NCBI GenBank assembly: GCA_021324235.1
Contig: JAJPJM010000094.1
Location: 1-42,678 of the forward strand
Reading direction: 5' to 3'
Source of the DNA: Verrucomicrobiota bacterium
GTDB taxonomy: Bacteria > Verrucomicrobiota > Verrucomicrobiia > Limisphaerales > UBA11358
Length of the DNA stretch: 42,678 nt
The translations under genes were made by a program, and so were the position numbers. The notes below the pieces were generated by a model that worked only from the letters and a program-made list of their open reading frames with translations, did not search any database and was not told the DNA's origin. Numbering within the stretch: the stretch's first letter is position 1; each line of letters opens with the position of its first letter. This document shows positions 6,590 through 13,557 of the stretch, in pieces.

Positions 6590-6651
6590 TATTGGCCAAT
6601 AAAATATGACTGAACACTCATGTTATCAAGGCAATAGCGCCGGTCGACCGG
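6590..6651. promoter_or_regulatory. two 12-bp palindromes around the start of the initiator gene
   Basis: TATTGGCCAATA (6590-6601) is a perfect palindrome ending five bases before ATG 6606. CCGGTCGACCGG (6640-6651) is a second perfect palindrome inside the first codons and just before an alternative start at ATG 6663. They may be operator sites that control expression of the initiator. No clear promoter was found here. Confidence 0.35.
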
Positions 6652-7664
6652 GGGGCCCTAAAATGCAGGATTTAAAATGCGCCGCCATGTCCTGCTCCTT
6701 TCGCACCGGGCTGGGCGAGCTCGCCTCGGGACGGGAGGGAATTAAATTGCGGCCCAACGAACTGCGGCTTGGTTACCAGATCTGCCTGGAGACGTTTGAT
6801 GCGGGACTGGAGAGTGGGCGCTGCACGGACGAAGACCTGGACCGCTGGGCGAGACTGTTGAATTTAAAAGATTCGAAGGGCTTTCGTGGGGACAAGGTGG
6901 CGAGTATACTGAACACTTTGAAGGACCTTGGTATCGTGGACATCAACCCGGGCCAGGGCACCTTTGAACCAAGGCCGCACCCCCAGGTGTGGCTCCGGGC
7001 CCGCGCGATGCGGGCCCGCGAATTTACCGGCGCGGTTTCATCCCACGCGCCGGAGCTGCAACTGCGAGCCGAGCGGCCGCTCTCCGAGGCCCTCTCCGAA
7101 TTAAGCAGGGAGGCGGCGACGGGTCAAACCTCAACCGGCGCGACGCCGGCGGTTTCGTCGGATAAATCCGACGAAACACAGGGCAGCCCGTCCGAACTTC
7201 GTCGGATAAATCCGACGACACAGCAAAGCCCTGATTTTGCGGCGAAAACTGCGTCGTCGGAAAAATCCGACGACAGTGGCGGTACGCGCGCGCGCGAACG
7301 TTTAACGTGTACACGTTTAGAAGAGGTACAAAAAACGTTTAAACGTAGCGCTTCGTCGGAAAAATCCGACGAACCGGACCCGCGCAGGCGGCACCGGGTG
7401 CAGGAAAGGGTTCGCTCGTTTGTAGGACTGGAGGACTGGGCCAGGAAAGGGTCGTGGGGCAGCGCCTACTACGTTTGGAACAGTGGCGAAGCCATTGATC
7501 GCGTCGAGCGCGTATTGAACTATGTGCTGGCTGGGCTCCAGGATAAAAGCATCAAGGTGGAGAAAACGCCCGGGGCCTGCTTGTGGTACTACTACGGCAA
7601 ACAGACCGAAAAGGAAACGGGCCTGAAGCGCTGGAAATTTGAGAGGGAGGAAGCGCGTGGTTAA
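6606..7664 (+). CDS. probable phage replication initiator with internal origin repeats
   Basis: The 352-residue protein starts at ATG 6606, or less likely at ATG 6663. Residues about 30-120 look like a winged helix (CFRTGLGELASG-type opening, LRPNELRLGYQI, GDKVASILNTLKDLGIVDI, then a wing). Residues 140-270 are low-complexity and carry repeated SS-[DE]-KS-D-[DE] units. Residues 275-352 form a compact C-terminal domain (VGLEDWARKGSW, ACLWYYYGK). The low-complexity part is encoded by DNA holding four palindromic repeats. Initiator genes with the origin inside the coding sequence are known, as in the lambda O gene. The assignment rests on that arrangement and on gene position, not on a recognised family. 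Confidence 0.6.
   Translation: MTEHSCYQGNSAGRPGGPKMQDLKCAAMSCSFRTGLGELASGREGIKLRPNELRLGYQICLETFDAGLESGRCTDEDLDRWARLLNLKDSKGFRGDKVASILNTLKDLGIVDINPGQGTFEPRPHPQVWLRARAMRAREFTGAVSSHAPELQLRAERPLSEALSELSREAATGQTSTGATPAVSSDKSDETQGSPSELRRINPTTQQSPDFAAKTASSEKSDDSGGTRARERLTCTRLEEVQKTFKRSASSEKSDEPDPRRRHRVQERVRSFVGLEDWARKGSWGSAYYVWNSGEAIDRVERVLNYVLAGLQDKSIKVEKTPGACLWYYYGKQTEKETGLKRWKFEREEARG
7153..7373. repeat. four palindromic iteron-like repeats, candidate replication origin
   Basis: The core TCGTCGGA-[TA]-AA-A-TCCGACGA occurs four times, with cores starting at 7155, 7199, 7254 and 7353. Each is a near-perfect inverted repeat with 9-11 bp arms; the first extends to TTTCGTCGGAT / ATCCGACGAAA. The distances are 44, 55 and 99 bp, all multiples of 11, so the sites lie on one face of the helix. 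Copy 2 is read in a different frame (LRRINPT) from copies 1, 3 and 4 (SS-[DE]-KSD), so the DNA, not the protein, is what is conserved. Confidence 0.75.
7284..7346. repeat. alternating CG tract and two palindromes between iterons 3 and 4
   Basis: Between the third and fourth iterons lie an alternating CG run (about 7285-7296), a perfect 14-bp palindrome AACGTGT/ACACGTT (7304-7317) and a perfect 12-bp palindrome ACGTTTAAACGT (7335-7346), with an A-run just before the latter. This is the most A+T-rich part of the gene and is a plausible duplex-unwinding element of the origin. Confidence 0.5.
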
Positions 7665-8004
7665 GCTCGTGCAAATGTTGTGCCCACAGCGGCACTGCCT
7701 CCTGGCCAGCGCTTACGCCGAAGGCGCCGGCAACTTTCTCGAGGCCTGCGAGCAGCTGGAGGGGATCATTCGCGATGCCGGCATGAACCGCTGGTGCGCG
7801 ATTTGCGGTTCGCGGGATCTTCGGTTTGAGGAGGGCACGACAAGCTATCAGACGATGGCGGAGGCGTTGCCGCACCTGATGGCCAACGAACAGCGCTGCA
7901 TCGACAGCCGGCGTTTGCTGGACAGCCTGGGGCAAACGGCGGCAGGCGCCGGATCGTTTGACCTGGACAAAATCATGCGCGAAACGCGCAGGAGGTGGCG
8001 ATGA
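7657..8004 (+). CDS. small Cys-containing phage protein
   Basis: The 115-residue protein uses GTG 7657 with GGGAGG (7644-7649) upstream, overlapping the end of the initiator gene by 8 bp. It begins MVKLVQMLCPQRHCLLASAY and later has WCAICGSRDLRFEEG, giving C-x-x-x-x-C and CxxC pairs for a likely metal site. Small phage proteins with the LCPQRHC opening are familiar to me but without a known role. Confidence 0.6.
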   Translation: MVKLVQMLCPQRHCLLASAYAEGAGNFLEACEQLEGIIRDAGMNRWCAICGSRDLRFEEGTTSYQTMAEALPHLMANEQRCIDSRRLLDSLGQTAAGAGSFDLDKIMRETRRRWR

Positions 8005-8351
8005 GACAGGACGCGTTAAGGTTGTTCTTAATGGCTCTTGGCGCGCTGCTGCTTAGTTTGAACTGCCTGCGCCTTTTGAATGAGAACAGGGATTTGCTGG
8101 CGCTGGAGAAACAGCAGAAGGACCAGATTGCCCGGCTCATCCACCAGGTGTCGGAAGCGGAGCATGACGTGCAGATGACTGCGTTGACCTGCGGCGTGGG
8201 CGGTTACGCGGCGGCCCGGAACGGGATGCCGATGGACCAGTTTTTTGCGACGATCACCAATGCATTCGGCATTACGAACGCAGCGGTGCAGGTGCAAACA
8301 AACGCGGGCCCCAGTGTTCAAAGTTCAAAGGCGATGGCGAGGCAGTTATGA
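8001..8351 (+). CDS. small membrane-anchored protein
   Basis: The 116-residue protein starts at ATG 8001 in an ATGA overlap. A hydrophobic segment (LFLMALGALLLSLNCL, residues about 8-23) is followed by a charged helix with a coiled-coil look (LALEKQQKDQIARLIHQVSEAE split at Q). The rest is Ala/Asn/Thr-rich. The topology is one N-terminal membrane segment with the remainder on one side of the inner membrane. Function is unknown. Confidence 0.55.
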   Translation: MRQDALRLFLMALGALLLSLNCLRLLNENRDLLALEKQQKDQIARLIHQVSEAEHDVQMTALTCGVGGYAAARNGMPMDQFFATITNAFGITNAAVQVQTNAGPSVQSSKAMARQL

Positions 8352-8755
8352 GCAACGACACACGAGACCGGATGCAGGAGCTCGCGCGGGCGATCGAGGC
8401 GATTATTCCGCCGGGGACCGGCTTTGCCGTGTTGTGCTTCGACAGCGACCGGCCAGGTGAAGGCCCGCGCGGGGCGCTGGAGTACGCGAGCAATGCGAAG
8501 CGCGAGGACATTTGCAGGGCGATGCTGGAGTTCGTCCAGAAATCGGCCGAACATTTTGGCCAGCACGAGCTGCAGCGGTTGCTGACGACGCAGGCGGAGA
8601 TCGACGAAAGCGAAAAGGAAATCCTCATGATGGCGCTGGCGGAGAGTGCCAACACGCATCCGGGGCACGAAGCGGCTTTGGCCATGCTGGCGAACAAGTT
8701 CGACGGGATGGCGTTGTTTGTGAAAATGAAACGAATTTTTCGGGGGCCGGGATGA
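8348..8755 (+). CDS. unknown phage protein
   Basis: The 135-residue protein starts at ATG 8348 in an ATGA overlap. The N-terminal part carries a helix and FAVLCFDSDRPGEGPRG, and the remainder is helical with many acidic residues. I recognise no family. It lies in a coupled run with two small membrane proteins. Confidence 0.55.
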   Translation: MSNDTRDRMQELARAIEAIIPPGTGFAVLCFDSDRPGEGPRGALEYASNAKREDICRAMLEFVQKSAEHFGQHELQRLLTTQAEIDESEKEILMMALAESANTHPGHEAALAMLANKFDGMALFVKMKRIFRGPG

Positions 8756-9123
8756 TCGATCATCTGATCAATCGCACCCGCGTCATGGTTTCGGTGTTGG
8801 AGACAAATTTAAAACCGGCGCGCCGAGCGTGTTTTATATCGCAGCTGGCAGTGCTCTGTATGGGGGTGTTGATGGTTGAAAATTGCCTCAGCTGGTGGGG
8901 TGATTTTCAGCGGCCGGTCCGGTGGGTGGACGCGGTGGACGCCGGGGTCGATTGCTTCTGTTTGATCTTGAACTGCCTGGTTCTGAGAAGACAGCGCCGG
9001 ACTTACAACCTGATGCGGACGGCGCACCGAAATTTCTCCAAACTGGTCAACGCCGAGGTTTTGACCGTTTCAATGATCGACCACCATATTGAGCAGGCGG
9101 TAACGGCGATCGATAAGTTGTAG
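8752..9123 (+). CDS. small two-span membrane protein
   Basis: The 123-residue protein starts at ATG 8752 in an ATGA overlap. Two hydrophobic segments are visible (ACFISQLAVLCMGVLMV, about 29-45, and VDCFCLILNCLVL, about 66-78) with Arg-rich ends, so both termini are probably cytoplasmic. The last 77 bp overlap the 3' end of the minus-strand LuxR-type gene. Function is unknown. Confidence 0.5.
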   Translation: MIDHLINRTRVMVSVLETNLKPARRACFISQLAVLCMGVLMVENCLSWWGDFQRPVRWVDAVDAGVDCFCLILNCLVLRRQRRTYNLMRTAHRNFSKLVNAEVLTVSMIDHHIEQAVTAIDKL

Positions 9124-9301
9124 TCCGGCGGAGGTGGGCCGCCTGGCGCAGGTTGACGGCCATGTATTTGACGATGATGCGGTGGCCGTGGGTTTTGGCG
9201 GTGTTGATGGAGATCTTCAGGCGGGAGGCGATTCCCTTCCATTGTTCCCCGCGGTCGTAGAGTTCGAGGACCAGGCGTTCCGTAGGACTGAGTGGCAACA
9301 T
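9047..9301 (-). CDS. LuxR/GerE-type helix-turn-helix regulator, antisense within the phage
   Basis: The 84-residue protein starts at ATG 9301 behind GAGAGAAG. Residues 4-56 match the GerE fold: LSPTERLVLELYDRG, then WKGIASRLKISINTAKTH and a final helix (VKYMAVNLRQAAHL). It is a stand-alone DNA-binding domain without a receiver or sensor domain. It is the only minus-strand gene between 501 and 37069, and its last 77 bp overlap the convergent membrane protein gene. An inverted repeat at 9370-9386 lies in the divergent gap before the Gam-like gene and is a candidate site for it. Confidence 0.6.
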   Translation of the reverse strand: MLPLSPTERLVLELYDRGEQWKGIASRLKISINTAKTHGHRIIVKYMAVNLRQAAHLRRTTTYRSPLPPAQYGGRSLKRSKPRR

Positions 9302-9369
9302 ACGCTTCTCTCAGGCCGGCCCAGGGAAAAGGTATAGGGAGGATGAGCGCGGGTCGAGGCTAAAGCCAT

Positions 9370-9386
9370 GTCACCAAAAGGGTGAC
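9370..9386. promoter_or_regulatory. inverted repeat between the LuxR-type and Gam-like genes
   Basis: GTCACC (9370-9375) and GGTGAC (9381-9386) are exact inverted copies around AAAAG, with further CCA/TGG complementarity outside. It lies in the 124-bp gap between the divergent LuxR-type gene and the Gam-like gene. Dyads of this size suit a dimeric LuxR-type regulator. Binding is inferred. Confidence 0.4.
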
Positions 9387-9425
9387 TGGGCAGGATCCGC
9401 ATTGACGGTAGGATGCACGGCGCCA

Positions 9426-10031
9426 ATGGAGGCGAAGAAACAATCCGGCAACCTGCCGGAGCCCAATCAAGCTCCGGCTTTGCCGTCCCTGCAATCCAAA
9501 GAAGAGGCCGCCGCGGCCGTGAGGGATTACGCCCACGCGCTGGCTTCGCTGGTGCTGCTGACGGCGGCCCGGCAGAAGGCCATCACCGAACTGGAGACCA
9601 AACACGACAACGGATTGAACGGGTTGGAGGGCATCACGGCCGTTTCCGCCAAGGTGAGCCGGCTGAAAGTGCAGCTGGAGGAGTGGGCGCGCGGGAACCG
9701 CGGAGAGTTTGGCGAGCAGCAGTCGCTGGAGTTCAGCCACGGGGTTTTGCAGTTCCGCCAGGGCAGCCGGAAGATTGGTTTTCTGGCGCGTTGGAACGAA
9801 GAGAAGGTGCTCAAAAAATTGCGGTCCTTTGCCGTGACCAGCCAATGGCGCGAGTACCTGCGAACGAAGTTCGAGATCGATCGCCAGGAACTGCTGAAGC
9901 AAACCAAGGATGGCGGCAAACTCCCGGTCGCCCGGCTGAGCGAGATAGGGGTCAAGATCGTGCGTGAAGAGGGGTTTGATATCGAGACCAAGCCGGAAGC
10001 CGTGGCCAGGGATTGCGACCTGATACCGTGA
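9426..10031 (+). CDS. gam: Mu Gam-like DNA-end protection protein
   Basis: The 201-residue protein starts at ATG 9426; a shorter-spaced TTG at 9402 is less likely. The N-terminal half is a long coiled coil (KEEAAAAVRDYAHALASLVL onward). The C-terminal half matches the Mu Gam family: LEEWARGNRGEFGEQQSLEF, HGVLQFRQGSRKIGFL, WNEEKVLKKLR, YLRTKFEIDRQELLK and a closing GVKIVREEGFDIETKP. Gam dimers bind double-strand DNA ends and block host exonucleases such as RecBCD. It lies downstream of the origin region and upstream of the packaging genes. Confidence 0.85.
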   Translation: MEAKKQSGNLPEPNQAPALPSLQSKEEAAAAVRDYAHALASLVLLTAARQKAITELETKHDNGLNGLEGITAVSAKVSRLKVQLEEWARGNRGEFGEQQSLEFSHGVLQFRQGSRKIGFLARWNEEKVLKKLRSFAVTSQWREYLRTKFEIDRQELLKQTKDGGKLPVARLSEIGVKIVREEGFDIETKPEAVARDCDLIP

Positions 10032-10570
10032 AACGGATTCTTTTATTTCTCATACTGCCGTTGGCGGCCGCTGCCGCTTCGTTGAATCCGGCGGATTACT
10101 CGACGAACTGCCCGGACACGAACTTCTTTGAACTCACCTGGACTCCGTCGCCGGACACGAATGTAACCGGATATGTTGCACTTTACGGGACGGCCTCGAA
10201 CAACTTCACCAGGTCACAATCGTTGGGCAACGGGACAAACGGAATTTTGTTCACGACGAATATGGAGCCGCTGTATGTGGCGGTGGTGGCGTTTGACCGC
10301 GCTGGGAGTGTGAGTGATCCCTCCAACATCATTCCCCTGATCACGCCGGGCGTGCCGCGGACCAACATTTTGATTTCGTGGGGAGCCAACCTGGCCAACG
10401 TGGTTGTGCAGGCCTCGCCCGACCTGGTGAACTGGCCGTTCGCGACGAACGTCACCGGGTCGAACATTGTTTTATCGATTGACCCGCGGCGCAGCTGTTT
10501 CTTCCGCGCCACAGATTCCCTGGGCAATCCGCTGACGATCAATTTTGTTTGTCCCTGGGTGCAGCCATGA
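10028..10570 (+). CDS. exported fibronectin-like protein
   Basis: The 180-residue protein uses GTG 10028 in a GTGA overlap. It opens with a signal peptide (KRILLFLILPLAAAAAS). Residues about 25-105 read as a fibronectin type III-like beta domain (FELTWTPSPDTNVTGYVALY, VAVVAFDRAGSVSDPSN). Residues 115-180 hold ILISWGANLANVVVQASPD, LVNW and a C-terminal FFRATD, the pattern of a beta domain that I associate with verrucomicrobial secreted proteins. An exported protein between Gam and terminase is unusual. It may modify the host surface or be displayed on the virion. Confidence 0.6.
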   Translation: MKRILLFLILPLAAAAASLNPADYSTNCPDTNFFELTWTPSPDTNVTGYVALYGTASNNFTRSQSLGNGTNGILFTTNMEPLYVAVVAFDRAGSVSDPSNIIPLITPGVPRTNILISWGANLANVVVQASPDLVNWPFATNVTGSNIVLSIDPRRSCFFRATDSLGNPLTINFVCPWVQP

Positions 10571-11046
10571 TTGAACGCGTCGAGCTTGATCTGCAGCAGT
10601 TCGGGTTGACCGTGACAAACTCGAGTTTTTGCTACGGCCTGCGCGCCGGCAATAAGGGGCTGCAGGAGATGTTCTCTGAGTTTCGCACCTTCGTCGCCTG
10701 CGAACAGCAGAAGCCGTTTACCATCGCGACGCCGGCGACCTGGTGGGACCATTTCAAACAGCGATTTTTTCCACACTGGCTGACGCGGCGGTTTCCGGTC
10801 CAGTTACAGACTCACGAGATAGCGATCAAGACGGTCTACCCGTTTTTAAAAACGAAGCTGCCGCTGCGGATGACTGGTTCGCGGGTGATCGTGCTGGCCA
10901 ACGAGCGGCCGATCGGAGGGTTTTTGCCGCAGAGCAACGGGATCGCGGTCGACGAACAATATGCGCCCGCGGAGGCCTTCCAGAAAAAGTTTGCCGTGGC
11001 GGACAAATGCCCGATGTGCCGGCGCGCTTTAGTGGAACGGCCGTGA
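10567..11046 (+). CDS. unknown phage protein with C-terminal CxxC
   Basis: The 159-residue protein starts at ATG 10567 in an ATGA overlap. It has a Trp/aromatic-rich segment TWWDHFKQRFFPHWLTRRFP (residues about 58-77), which resembles a common motif of unknown phage proteins, and it ends with CPMCRRALVERP. The N-terminus is mixed alpha/beta with no membrane segment. No function can be assigned. Confidence 0.5.
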   Translation: MIERVELDLQQFGLTVTNSSFCYGLRAGNKGLQEMFSEFRTFVACEQQKPFTIATPATWWDHFKQRFFPHWLTRRFPVQLQTHEIAIKTVYPFLKTKLPLRMTGSRVIVLANERPIGGFLPQSNGIAVDEQYAPAEAFQKKFAVADKCPMCRRALVERP

Positions 11047-11396
11047 ATGAGATCGAGCGGCTGCAGGGAGAAATTGTGGCGATGAGCAAACGTATTGCGC
11101 GGCTGGAGATCATTTTTCAATCCCGTGGAGTGCTGAGTGACGACGCGCGCCAGGCGGAGGCCCTGGCGGAGACGCTGGGTTTCGAACTCGAGGTGATTTA
11201 TTTGCCGGCTTCGGCTCGCCCGAGGAAGGGAGTCTATGCGCGCAAGCGTTCGGAGATCGTGCGCCGCCTGCATGCGGAGGGATGGAACAACACAAGAATT
11301 GCACGCGCGTTGAGCTGCGCGGACCGCACGGTGGAGCGCATCCTGTCCCGACAGCAACCACCTGGCCCGTGGACTAACAAGGGCAAAAAGGGATAG
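11043..11396 (+). CDS. small helix-turn-helix protein with coiled coil
   Basis: The 117-residue protein uses GTG 11043 in a GTGA overlap. A coiled coil (EIERLQGEIVAMSKRIARLE) is followed by a linker and a homeodomain-like HTH (RKRSEIVRRLHAEGWN, NTRIARALSCADRTVERIL, residues about 75-105), like the tri-helical domain of resolvases and transposase HTH units. The position just before the terminase genes would fit a terminase-associated DNA-binding factor or a late regulator. Confidence 0.6.
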   Translation: MNEIERLQGEIVAMSKRIARLEIIFQSRGVLSDDARQAEALAETLGFELEVIYLPASARPRKGVYARKRSEIVRRLHAEGWNNTRIARALSCADRTVERILSRQQPPGPWTNKGKKG

Positions 11397-11415
11397 GCGT
11401 TGAACCATTGCACAC

Positions 11416-11823
11416 GTGCGACGCAAGCGAACGCGAAAGACTCCCGGTCCGAAACCCTCGATTACTCTGGCGGTGGTTAAGCGTGTGGCTGTGCGCGTGG
11501 GGCGGGGACTCACTCTCAAACTGGCTTTGGCGGCCGAAAACAAGGCCACCATCAACGAGGAGACGTGGAAGAAGGCACTCCAAGCGCACCCCGAATTTTC
11601 CCCCCATTATGAGGCCGGCAAGGGAAAGTTCCTGGACCGGGCGACTCAGCGGCTGGCTGCCTCCAAGGAATTGGGCAATCTCAAGTGGCTGCTGGAGCGT
11701 CGCTTTCCTGATTTGTTTGCCAAGCCCGATCCCGCCCCGGTGCAGGTCAATAATACAAACGTGTTCGAGCTGCCGGCCGACGTGGTCGAGCGGGCCCGCG
11801 AACTTTCAAAACATGGCCACTGA
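11416..11823 (+). CDS. terS: terminase small subunit
   Basis: The 135-residue protein uses GTG 11416. A basic start (RRKRTRKTPGPKPS) leads into a helical region with LTLKLALAAENKATINEETW, a HTH of the kind used by small terminases to recognise packaging sites, followed by KFLDRATQRLAASKELGNLK and WLLERRFPDLFAKP, a typical small-terminase ending. It lies directly upstream of the large subunit and overlaps it by 11 bp, the normal order in tailed phages. Confidence 0.8.
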   Translation: MRRKRTRKTPGPKPSITLAVVKRVAVRVGRGLTLKLALAAENKATINEETWKKALQAHPEFSPHYEAGKGKFLDRATQRLAASKELGNLKWLLERRFPDLFAKPDPAPVQVNNTNVFELPADVVERARELSKHGH

Positions 11824-13300
11824 TGCCGAACTGGTGGCGCGGGCCCTGGCTAAACCCAGCTCTTATGCGCGGGTCAGGCTGGGCATGGCCTTGCACCCCA
11901 AACAGGCGGCCGTGTTGGATGATCTTTTTCACAAGGCGAAGAGCCGGCTGGCATTTTTCTGTTCCAACGAAGTGGGCAAGACCTCGCGCGTGGCCACCGC
12001 GGCCGTTCTGTTTGCGCTCGAAATCAAACGGGCGCGCGTGCAGGTGACAAGTGCCAGCGACCGACAACTGAAAGAGCAACTCGTGCCGAACCTGAAGCGG
12101 CAGGAGCATCTCTTTCCCCGGTGGGAGTTCCTCGACCGTTCGATCAAAATCGACGGTATCAACGATGCGCTGTTTTACACGGGCCGCGACCAGGGGACAT
12201 TTCAGGGGTTTCACGAAGAGACGGAAGACGGCCAGAGCAAGCCGCAGTTGATCATCGTTGACGAAAGTGCGGCGGTCCGCGACGACATCCTGGGTGCAGC
12301 TGAGGACCGCTGCAACCCGACCTGGCTGTTGTTCATGGGTTCACCGTTGGATCCCTCGGGCCTGTTTTACCAGATGAGCCGGGAGCGCAGCGGGTTTTAT
12401 TCGTGCCACCGGTTGAACAAGCTGGAGTGCACAAAACAGAAAGGTGGCTGGCACGACGCCGAAGACATCGCTCGCACGATCGCGAAGAACAACGGGTTGG
12501 ATTTAGAAAGCTCGCTCCAGATTGTTCGGTCAGGAAAGCACAACGGTCTGGTAAAAGACCCACTCACGCTTTCGAGTGTGTTCGGCGAGTTCTCGACCTT
12601 TGTTGAATATGCGCTGCTGACTTTGAGCGAGTACCAGAAGTGCGCGGACAATCCGCCGCCGGTGCAATCTGGTAGCCGGCATGCGTTTTGTGACTTTGCC
12701 GGCGGCCGGGCTAAGAACGTGCTGGCCGTGCGCAACGGCAACAAGGTTTGGATCGAGCACAAATGGATTGAACCCAACGAAATGGCGGCCGTGGGCGAGT
12801 TCATCCGGCTGTTTAAGAAGCTGCAGCGAGAGATCGGCTTGCGGCCGGAAGAGGTCGACGGCGACGGCGACGGGCTCGGCGGCCCGATGGTGCGTCGCAT
12901 TCAGGAGCTTGGGGTTAACATCAACGATTTTCACGGAGGCGCGGCGCCGCGCTTCATAGACACTTATGCCGACGCGTGGAGCGAGGCCTGGGGCGAGACG
13001 GCCGGAAAGATCAAGGGCAGTGAAATCATTCTCCCGCGCGACGGTGAATTTCAGAGCCAGATTTTAGGCCGGAAGATAAAGCCCATCAGCAACGGGCGCA
13101 TGAAACTGGAGACCAAGGAAGACATGCGCCGGCGGGGACTGCCGTCGCCCGATGAAGCCGACGCGCTTTGTTGCGCCTGCATGCCGCCGATGATGCTCCA
13201 GAGTTTCAGCGCGCGGTCGGAACGGGACTGGGTCCAGCAGCTCGAGGACTACAACCAGGGACAGGACGCGGGAGAAATTCCGGGGGGGTTTTGCCCGTGA
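11813..13300 (+). CDS. terL: terminase large subunit (packaging ATPase and nuclease)
   Basis: The 495-residue protein starts at ATG 11813 and cuts and pumps concatemeric DNA into the prohead through the portal. Residues 51-58 (SNEVGKTS) are a Walker A loop, a variant lacking the usual GxxG, and LIIVDE (146-151) is Walker B with the catalytic Glu. GSP near 176-178 fits motif III. The nuclease half shows FCDFAGG (D near 294) and an Asp-rich DGDGDG near 349-354, then DEADAL near 466, matching the RNase-H-like active site. All catalytic positions appear intact. Length is normal for the family. Confidence 0.93.
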   Translation: MATDAELVARALAKPSSYARVRLGMALHPKQAAVLDDLFHKAKSRLAFFCSNEVGKTSRVATAAVLFALEIKRARVQVTSASDRQLKEQLVPNLKRQEHLFPRWEFLDRSIKIDGINDALFYTGRDQGTFQGFHEETEDGQSKPQLIIVDESAAVRDDILGAAEDRCNPTWLLFMGSPLDPSGLFYQMSRERSGFYSCHRLNKLECTKQKGGWHDAEDIARTIAKNNGLDLESSLQIVRSGKHNGLVKDPLTLSSVFGEFSTFVEYALLTLSEYQKCADNPPPVQSGSRHAFCDFAGGRAKNVLAVRNGNKVWIEHKWIEPNEMAAVGEFIRLFKKLQREIGLRPEEVDGDGDGLGGPMVRRIQELGVNINDFHGGAAPRFIDTYADAWSEAWGETAGKIKGSEIILPRDGEFQSQILGRKIKPISNGRMKLETKEDMRRRGLPSPDEADALCCACMPPMMLQSFSARSERDWVQQLEDYNQGQDAGEIPGGFCP

Positions 13301-13557
13301 CAGACGCCATCCCAATTCAAGCCGAGGCGCGGTTTGTCACTTTTGAGGACCTGGAGAAGGCCTGTTTGATTGTGCTGCGGTCCGATAACCCGGCCGCGGC
13401 CCACCGCTTTTCTCAATCGGCGCGAAACATTCCGCTGCCGGAAGGCAAAAAACTTCCAGCAATCCCAATCATGGTTTTACCCCGGGACGCTCAACTGGAG
13501 CTGGTCGACGAGGCGACGATGGCGCGCGCCGGCTGGTATCGAAAGGAAAAGCTTTGA
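13297..13557 (+). CDS. small unknown phage protein between terminase and portal
   Basis: The 86-residue protein uses GTG 13297 in a GTGA overlap. It contains TFEDLEKACLIVLRSDNP and ends AGWYRKEKL. No signal, metal site or membrane segment is visible. Small linker genes at this position are common in tailed phages; the role is unknown. Confidence 0.5.
   Translation: MTDAIPIQAEARFVTFEDLEKACLIVLRSDNPAAAHRFSQSARNIPLPEGKKLPAIPIMVLPRDAQLELVDEATMARAGWYRKEKL

Noticed and set aside
11408-11812. Terminase large subunit starting at 11408 (630 residues)
   Set aside because: The extra 135 residues are Arg/Ser/Pro-rich and come from another frame of the small terminase gene. ATG 11813 begins the conserved part and follows the usual small/large overlap.
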